Of a DNA stretch of 64,000 nucleotides, positions 57,099-64,000 are shown piece by piece. The stretch's first letter is position 1, and every line of letters starts with the position of its first letter. Position numbers and translations under genes: made by a program. The notes beneath the pieces are model-generated. The model was given only the letters and a program-made list of their open reading frames with translations, searched no databases and was not told the origin of the DNA. The DNA comes from Natronohydrobacter sp. Its GTDB lineage: Bacteria; Pseudomonadota; Alphaproteobacteria; Rhodobacterales; Rhodobacteraceae. The stretch spans positions 62,001-126,000 of the forward strand of contig JAUVXF010000003.1 in NCBI GenBank assembly GCA_030603695.1, in the 5' to 3' direction.

Positions 57099-57884
57099 AT
57101 GACGCAACCAGTATCGGCCCCAACCGACGAAGAGCGCACAGAGCGCATTCCAACCACTCTCAGGCTGCTGACGTTGCTGGAGGAAGTGGTGCGAAGGGGC
57201 GGGCCGGTAACACCTACAGAGCTAAGCCCGTCCACCGATCTGCCCAAAGCGACGCTGCACCGCCTGTTCCAAACCCTGGAGGCGGAGGGGTATTTGCAAC
57301 GCGAACCCGATGGCCGCGCTTACTCTGTCGGGCCGCGCGCGCGCCGGATGGCGGTTGCAACCATGTCCAGCATGCGCATGCGCACACCACGACTGGCCAT
57401 CATGCGCGCATTGGCAAAAGACACTGGCGAGACTTGCAACTTTGCCATCCCCGACCGCGAGGCAATGATCTATCTGGATCGCGTTGAAACCGAATGGCCC
57501 TTACGGGTGCAGTTCTCCGAAGGGGCGAAAGTGCCGCTATATTGCACGGCAGGGGGGAAAATCTATCTTTCTACGCTGAGTGATTTGCGATTGGACAGCT
57601 ATCTGCGCAATGCCGATCTGGCACAACTTACGCCCGCAACACTCACCAACCCCGATGCGTTGCGCGCTGAAATCATGAAAGTGCGTCAGCAAGGTTTTGC
57701 GATAGATAATGAAGAATTCCTTGAAGGTGTGATTGCTTTTGCCATGCCGTTGCGTGACCCATATGGGCGCATGCCCGCAACAATTGCGTTTCAGGGGCCA
57801 AAACAGCGTATTTCGCTGGAAGATGGCTATCGCTATCTGCCACGGCTGAAACAGGCCGCGGACGAGCTATCAGCGCTTTTGTGA
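57099..57884 (+). CDS. IclR-family transcriptional regulator
   Basis: A 261-residue regulator with an N-terminal winged helix (TPTELSPSTDLPKATLHRLF, residues ~38-58) and a C-terminal effector domain (LRVQFSEGAKVPLYCTAGGK; GFAIDNEEFLEGVIAFAMPL). Its place at the end of the TRAP operon and next to the GMC gene matches the IclR-type regulator of isethionate clusters. Its target could be the palindrome at 53574-53587. The ATG at 57099 fits MTQPVSAPTDEER; upstream in-frame codons overlap dctM. Confidence 0.86.
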   Translation: MTQPVSAPTDEERTERIPTTLRLLTLLEEVVRRGGPVTPTELSPSTDLPKATLHRLFQTLEAEGYLQREPDGRAYSVGPRARRMAVATMSSMRMRTPRLAIMRALAKDTGETCNFAIPDREAMIYLDRVETEWPLRVQFSEGAKVPLYCTAGGKIYLSTLSDLRLDSYLRNADLAQLTPATLTNPDALRAEIMKVRQQGFAIDNEEFLEGVIAFAMPLRDPYGRMPATIAFQGPKQRISLEDGYRYLPRLKQAADELSALL

Positions 57885-58040
57885 GCGGTTCAGCGCTGGC
57901 GGGGAGAGCGTAATTCAGGATTATCATAAATCCCATAATCAGTATTATGTTAAAAAATAAGGTATCAAGAGTGCAGAATGCTTGCGGCGGCGCGGGTCTG
58001 GATGTATCAGGCGCGAGAATAGCTTGAAAGGTCTGGCCCT

Positions 58041-59345
58041 ATGATCCCGCGTTACTCTCGCCCTGAAATGGTTGCAATCTGGTCTGCGGAAACCAAATTC
58101 CGTATCTGGTTCGAGATTGAGGCCCATGCCTGCGATGCACAAGCAAAACTTGGCGTCATTCCAGCTGCAAGCGCTGCTGCCGTGTGGACAGCCAAGGATG
58201 TCGAATTCGATGTTGCCCGGATTGACGAGATTGAAGCGGTCACAAAGCATGATGTCATCGCATTCCTGACCCATCTGGCAGAGATTATCGGCAATGACGA
58301 AGCGCGTTTTGTCCATCAGGGAATGACGAGTTCTGACGTGCTGGATACCACGCTGAATGTGCAACTTGTGCGCGCAGCAGATTTGTTGCTGGCGGATATG
58401 GATGCGCTTTTGGCCGCGCTCAAGCGCCGCGCGCTGGAACACAAGTTCACTATTCGCATGGGCCGCAGCCACGGTATTCACGCCGAACCCACCACAATGG
58501 GCCTGACTTTCGCGCGCTTTTATGCCGAAATGTCGCGCAACCGCGCCCGGCTGGCTGCTGCCCGTGCCGAAGTGGCCACTGGGGCGATTTCGGGCGCCGT
58601 GGGCACGTTTGCCAATATCGATCCTGCCGTGGAAGCGCATGTTTGCGCCCAGATGGGGCTAGAGCCAGAGCCGATCAGCACCCAAGTGATCCCGCGTGAT
58701 CGTCACGCCATGTTCTTTGCCACTTTGGGCGTGATCGCGTCATCTATAGAGAATTTGGCCATTGAAATCCGCCATATGCAGCGCACCGAAGTGCTTGAAG
58801 CAGAAGAGTTTTTCTCCAAGGGGCAAAAAGGTTCCAGCGCGATGCCGCATAAGCGCAATCCCGTGCTGACAGAAAACCTGACAGGGCTTGCGCGGCTGGT
58901 GCGGATGGCCGTGATCCCGGCCATGGAGAATGTGGCACTCTGGCACGAGCGCGATATCTCGCACAGTTCGGTAGAGCGGATGATCGGGCCAGATGCAACC
59001 GTTACGCTTGATTTCGCTTTGGCGCGGTTGACAAATGTTATTGATAAATTAGTGGTTTACCCTGATAACATGATCAATAACATGAACAAGTTTCGCGGGC
59101 TTATCCATTCGCAGCGCGTGCTTTTGGCCCTTACACAAGCCGGTGTCAGCCGCGAGGATTCCTATACATTGGTGCAGCGCAATGCGATGAAAGTCTGGGA
59201 AGAAGGCCGCGATTTTCTGGAAGAATTGCTGGGTGACAGCGATGTGCGCGCGGCTTTGACAGAGGATCAAATCCGCTCAAAATTTGATCTAGAGTATCAC
59301 ACAAAGCATGTAGAGACGATTTTCGCCCGCGTTTTTGGTGAATAA
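58041..59345 (+). CDS. purB: Adenylosuccinate lyase
   Basis: A 434-residue fumarase-superfamily enzyme acting twice in purine synthesis: cleaving SAICAR and adenylosuccinate, each releasing fumarate. MIPRYSRPEMVAIWSAETKF, HQGMTSSDVLDTTL and the mobile-loop signature KGSSAMPHKRNPVLTENL are diagnostic. It is separated from the IclR gene by a 156-base gap in which no gene is seen, and a small exported-protein gene follows. Confidence 0.96.
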   Translation: MIPRYSRPEMVAIWSAETKFRIWFEIEAHACDAQAKLGVIPAASAAAVWTAKDVEFDVARIDEIEAVTKHDVIAFLTHLAEIIGNDEARFVHQGMTSSDVLDTTLNVQLVRAADLLLADMDALLAALKRRALEHKFTIRMGRSHGIHAEPTTMGLTFARFYAEMSRNRARLAAARAEVATGAISGAVGTFANIDPAVEAHVCAQMGLEPEPISTQVIPRDRHAMFFATLGVIASSIENLAIEIRHMQRTEVLEAEEFFSKGQKGSSAMPHKRNPVLTENLTGLARLVRMAVIPAMENVALWHERDISHSSVERMIGPDATVTLDFALARLTNVIDKLVVYPDNMINNMNKFRGLIHSQRVLLALTQAGVSREDSYTLVQRNAMKVWEEGRDFLEELLGDSDVRAALTEDQIRSKFDLEYHTKHVETIFARVFGE

Positions 59346-59414
59346 TGTCTGTTTTGCGCTTGATTGCGCAAGTTTCGTGCTAAGCTTTGAAACACTGCAA
59401 CAAGGGAGACTGAC

Positions 59415-59579
59415 ATGAAACTGAAAATCGCTTTCGTCGCAGCAGTGCTCAGCCTTAGCCCTGCAATTGCTTCGGCCATGTGTTCCGGGATGAAGCCGGA
59501 ACAAACCGCCTCTGCCTGCGCAGAAGGGCAGGTTTGGGATACCGCAACCTCGGTTTGCATTGCGCCTGTCAGCAGCTAA
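59415..59579 (+). CDS. Small exported cysteine-containing protein
   Basis: A 54-residue ORF with a clear RBS (AAGGGAGA about eight bases before ATG) and a typical Sec signal peptide, MKLKIAFVAAVLSLSPAIASA, cleaved after ASA. The mature part is only about 33 residues and has three cysteines (MCSGMK, SACAEG, SVCIAP). This looks like a conserved unknown found next to purB in Rhodobacterales; a chitin-binding-like fragment is a remote alternative. It is followed by a good terminator. Confidence 0.75.
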   Translation: MKLKIAFVAAVLSLSPAIASAMCSGMKPEQTASACAEGQVWDTATSVCIAPVSS

Positions 59580-59601
59580 GCCTGCCACAGATGACGTGCC
59601 G

Positions 59602-59633
59602 CGCCCTGATGTGATGCCGCATCAGGGCGTTTT
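59602..59633 (+). terminator. Intrinsic terminator after the purB-small gene unit
   Basis: Ten-base arms CGCCCTGATG/CATCAGGGCG over an eight-base loop, followed by TTTT. It ends the plus-strand unit four bases before the convergent fusion gene stop. Confidence 0.88.
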
Positions 59634-59637
59634 CATG

Positions 59638-61431
59638 TCAGCCCCCTGCCCCTTTCATAAATGCCTCACCACTCAGCGCGCCCTCTACCGCGCCAGTAAT
59701 GCCAGCGGCGTTGGCCTCGTCTGTATCGATATGCATTTCGGTAAAGGCATTTTCAGACACACGCACCAGAACTTTGGCAAAGGTCAGCCCGCGGCCCGTT
59801 GCATCCAGCGTGACATCCACCATATCGCCATCTTTCAGCCCAAGGCGGCGGGCATCGGCGCTGTTCATATGGATATGGCGTGCGGCAAGGATAAGGCCAT
59901 CAGTGTCATACTGGCCGGCAGCGCCACTAAGGCGGATATGGGGCGTGCCCTCCAACGCGCCGCTTTGGCGGATGGGGGCATCTATGCCCAGTGCGAAACT
60001 GTCGGTGCGCGAAATTTCAATCTGTGTTCGCGCGCGCAATGGCCCCAGTATGGCAACATTGGCAAGCTCTCCTTTGGGGCCGTGCAGGGTAACGCGCTCG
60101 CGCGCGGCCCAATGCCCTTTCTGGCGCAAGGGTTTGTCGGGCGTCAGCTCATATCCCGGCCCGAATAGCGCATCCACGGCCTTGCGGCACAGATGCACAT
60201 GGCGCGCGGAGACAGCCACAGGTATCCGCAAATCCAGTGCAGCGGGGGCGGCAATCGCATTGCCCACTTCCTGCGCAATCATCAACTGCTCTGCGGTTTC
60301 TGTAACCAGCACATTTACCCGCGCCCCGTAAGCCTGAATTTGCGGTGCCGCGCGCCCTGCAAGGCACAGGCCCATATTGCGGTCATGATCCAGCTTCAGC
60401 CCCATGAATTCCATCCCATCACAAATGCGCCGCCGCATGGACGGTGAATTTTCACCAATGCCGCCCGTGAATACCAGCGCATCCAAGCCCCCCATGGCAG
60501 CGGCATAGGCCCCGATATATTTACGCGCCCGGTAAGCATAAAGATTGATGGCAAGCTGGGCATCGGCATCCCCCGCCGCTGCGCGGGTTTCGACATCGCG
60601 CATGTCAGAGGAACCTGTCAGCCCTTTCAGCCCGCTTTCGCTGTAAAGTGCCGCCTCGATCTGCGCTATGCTTAGCCCCATCTGGCGCGAGAGATAGCCA
60701 AACAACCCCGGATCGACATCGCCCGATCTTGTGCCCATGACCAAACCCTCCAAAGGTGTCATCCCCATAGAGCTGTCAATGCTTTCGCCCCGCGCAATCG
60801 CACAGGCGCTTGCGCCATTGCCCAGATGCAAGCTGATGATGCGCAGATCGCGCAAGGGCTGGCCCAATTCTTCCGCGGCGCGCTGCGCCACATATTTATG
60901 AGATGTGCCATGAAACCCAAAGCGGCGCAGCCCGGCGGCACGCCACGCAGACGGCACGGCATAGGTGGTGGCGCGGGCAGGATTGCTGAGGTGAAAACTG
61001 GTATCGAACACAGCCCAATGCGGCAGATCTGGCCAGACATTCCGGGCAACCCGCACCGCTTCCAGATTGGCGGGATTATGGAGTGGCGCCAGAGGGATAA
61101 GCGCTGTGATTTTGGAAAATACCTCTGGCGTTATGGCTTGGGCATGCGCAAATTCCGCGCCGCCATGGGCTATGCGATGGCCAACCGCCTCTATCCCGGA
61201 AATACCTGCGGCAGTTAGTGCATCTGGCACGGCCTGCGTGGCCTCTGCCAGCGATGTATGTGGCGCGCGGCTTTGGCCTGCGCTGGATGTGTAATCACAC
61301 CCCCCTGCCCCAAACCTGTCAAAACTGCCTTTGAACACACAAGCGGCTTGTGCCAGTTCTGCGCGCGGCACGATATCAAATACCCCGAATTTCAACGAGG
61401 AACTGCCTGCATTAAACACCAATACCCGCAT
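59638..61431 (-). CDS. Acetate kinase-PduL phosphotransacylase fusion
   Basis: One 597-residue frame with two complete enzymes. Residues 1-~392 form an acetate kinase: VLVFNAGSSSLKF, GHRIAHGG, VFDTSFHLSNPARATTYAVP, FGFHGTSHKY, LHLGNGASACAI, VMGTRSGDVD and FTGGIGENSPS. Residues ~400-590 form a PduL-type (PTAC) phosphotransacylase with its zinc histidines in VSARHVHLC (409-415), AARHIHMNSADA (516-526) and TEMHIDTDEANA (565-575). The likely net activity is acetate or propionate plus ATP and CoA to acyl-CoA through acyl phosphate, with the unstable intermediate passed inside one polypeptide. GGAG precedes the ATG. It stands alone, convergent to purB's unit. Confidence 0.93.
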   Translation of the reverse strand: MRVLVFNAGSSSLKFGVFDIVPRAELAQAACVFKGSFDRFGAGGCDYTSSAGQSRAPHTSLAEATQAVPDALTAAGISGIEAVGHRIAHGGAEFAHAQAITPEVFSKITALIPLAPLHNPANLEAVRVARNVWPDLPHWAVFDTSFHLSNPARATTYAVPSAWRAAGLRRFGFHGTSHKYVAQRAAEELGQPLRDLRIISLHLGNGASACAIARGESIDSSMGMTPLEGLVMGTRSGDVDPGLFGYLSRQMGLSIAQIEAALYSESGLKGLTGSSDMRDVETRAAAGDADAQLAINLYAYRARKYIGAYAAAMGGLDALVFTGGIGENSPSMRRRICDGMEFMGLKLDHDRNMGLCLAGRAAPQIQAYGARVNVLVTETAEQLMIAQEVGNAIAAPAALDLRIPVAVSARHVHLCRKAVDALFGPGYELTPDKPLRQKGHWAARERVTLHGPKGELANVAILGPLRARTQIEISRTDSFALGIDAPIRQSGALEGTPHIRLSGAAGQYDTDGLILAARHIHMNSADARRLGLKDGDMVDVTLDATGRGLTFAKVLVRVSENAFTEMHIDTDEANAAGITGAVEGALSGEAFMKGAGG

Positions 61432-61613
61432 CTTGTTTCTCCATTCGTTTGGCCGTGTTTATGATGCAAGCACCCTGCCGGGGCCTTGATCTGACACAAA
61501 TTTTGCCGCTTTTGGGGCGTTTTTACTTCATCTGAATGACAAAAATAATCGTTAACGCTACTTCAAGGCCAATACCTTACCCCGCATTCCAAAATTTGAC
61601 CTCAGAGGCATAG

Positions 61614-63242
<1,629 letters not shown>

Positions 63243-63698
63243 TTAGCGCGCTTGCGCCGCACCAATGGCTTCGGCGCTGGCCTCTGCGGCGGCATCAAGC
63301 GCCAAGAGGATCGAGGCGTGGCGATTGCGATACTCGCGCGCGGGTATCAAAACCTCATAGCCCTCAAATGGTGCTGCCGGAATGGGGCCATCGCTGGTGA
63401 GCATTGCGCGCAACTCATCGCGCGCGCGCGCCAGTTCGGCGGCGCTGCGCCCGATCACGGCATGGCCCAGAATGGCCGCCGCAGCCTGCCCCAAGGCGCA
63501 GGCTTTCACATCCTGCCCGAAACGGATCACGCGGCCATCCTGCATCTCCAGATCAACCGTCACAGTAGAACCGCAAAGCGGCGAGCGGCGTTTGACACTG
63601 ACTTGCGGGGCATCCAGCCGCGCGTGATGCGGGATATCGGCGGCCAGCGCGAGGATCCGCGCGGAATAGAGTTTGATCAGATCGGCATTCTCGGCCAT
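63243..63698 (-). CDS. NifU/SufU-like iron-sulfur scaffold protein
   Basis: A 151-residue NifU-N-like protein. Two of the three usual ligand cysteines are present, C42 in SPLCGSTV and C67 in VKACALGQAAAAI; the third position is His (H127 in NRHASILLALDA). The Asp of the classic CGD is Ser. Such proteins are annotated as assembly scaffolds or sulfur acceptors in alphaproteobacteria. Since no SufE is in the suf operon, it might take sulfur from SufS; this is an inference. The ATG at 63698 follows AAGGAAAA. It is convergent with pgm, their stops adjoining. Confidence 0.8.
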   Translation of the reverse strand: MAENADLIKLYSARILALAADIPHHARLDAPQVSVKRRSPLCGSTVTVDLEMQDGRVIRFGQDVKACALGQAAAAILGHAVIGRSAAELARARDELRAMLTSDGPIPAAPFEGYEVLIPAREYRNRHASILLALDAAAEASAEAIGAAQAR

Positions 63699-63759
63699 GG
63701 CGGGTTTTCCTTGCGCGCGTGCCGCGTTAGAAGCGGGCGTGTTACACAGGACATAGCGC

Positions 63760-64000
63760 ATGACATTCAATCCGCAAACCCTACGATATGATGAAAATGG
63801 GCTTATCCCGGCCATCGCGCAAGACCATGCCAGCGGGCAAGTGCTGATGATGGCATGGATGAACGCAGATGCCGTGGCGCGCACATTGGAAAGCGGGCGT
63901 GTCACCTATTGGTCACGCTCGCGGCAAGCATTCTGGGTAAAGGGCGAAACATCGGGCCATGTGCAAAAGCTGGTCGATTTCCGGCTGGATTGTGACCGCG
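63760..64000 (+). CDS. hisI: Phosphoribosyl-AMP cyclohydrolase, N-terminal part (runs off the window)
   Basis: The first 80 codons of a histidine-synthesis enzyme that opens the purine ring of [24 protein letters not shown] and [20 protein letters not shown] are HisI signatures, and DCDR begins the metal-binding region. The gene continues beyond the end. It is divergent from the NifU-like gene. Confidence 0.93.
   Translation, partial: MTFNPQTLRYDENGLIPAIAQDHASGQVLMMAWMNADAVARTLESGRVTYWSRSRQAFWVKGETSGHVQKLVDFRLDCDR

Overview
The window is ordinary chromosomal DNA from an alphaproteobacterium, most probably a member of the Rhodobacteraceae (Rhodobacter/Roseobacter relatives). This rests on the visibly GC-rich sequence (composition not computed), the short editing-domain-lacking ProS, the iscR-sufBCD-sufS operon with inserted Yip1-family genes, the MocR-type TauR, the TRAP transporter and the general gene neighbourhoods. 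No insertion sequence, phage gene, rRNA or CRISPR array was seen. Coding density is high. The only gene-free stretch over 300 bases is 21206-21519.

Layout. 1-9.2 kb: the end of a comM-type ATPase gene, then a minus-strand cluster (rsmI, yraN, gshB, an esterase) divergent from a plus-strand operon (an LpoA-like lipoprotein, glnD, murJ). 9-19 kb: a degenerate rhomboid, trpS, an L,D-transpeptidase, tyrS, anmK, a DUF4389 protein, pepF, a 2-hydroxyacid dehydrogenase, a CsaA-like protein, proC and a YbjN-like protein. 19-30 kb: a Bax-inhibitor-1-like protein, a quinone oxidoreductase, an XRE regulator, hisN, hydrolases, thrS, typA, small membrane transporters and an M48 lipoprotein. 30-38 kb: the iron-sulfur operon iscR, NifS-like desulfurase, sufB, sufC, sufD, two Yip1-like membrane proteins and sufS, followed by tRNA-Arg(CCG). 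38-45 kb: proS, a hemerythrin-like protein, mltG, fabF, a DUF2237 protein, pth, an ABM-domain protein and rplY.

45-58 kb is the most distinctive part: an organosulfonate island. Tpa (taurine to sulfoacetaldehyde) and a probable IseJ/TRAP/IclR set (isethionate uptake and oxidation to sulfoacetaldehyde) converge on Xsc, which makes acetyl phosphate and sulfite. A TauE-type exporter would remove the sulfite, and an acetate kinase encoded in the xsc operon would turn acetyl phosphate into acetate and ATP. TauR lies between xsc and tpa. Direct-repeat boxes of the CTGG-N2-TAA type precede both structural genes. No pta is seen here.

58-64 kb: purB, a 54-residue secreted Cys-containing protein, a single-chain fusion of acetate kinase with a PduL-type phosphotransacylase, phosphoglucomutase, a NifU/SufU-like protein and the start of hisI. 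The fusion enzyme could supply the acetyl phosphate to acetyl-CoA step missing from the island. Functions are family assignments from reading the translated sequence; no database search was run.
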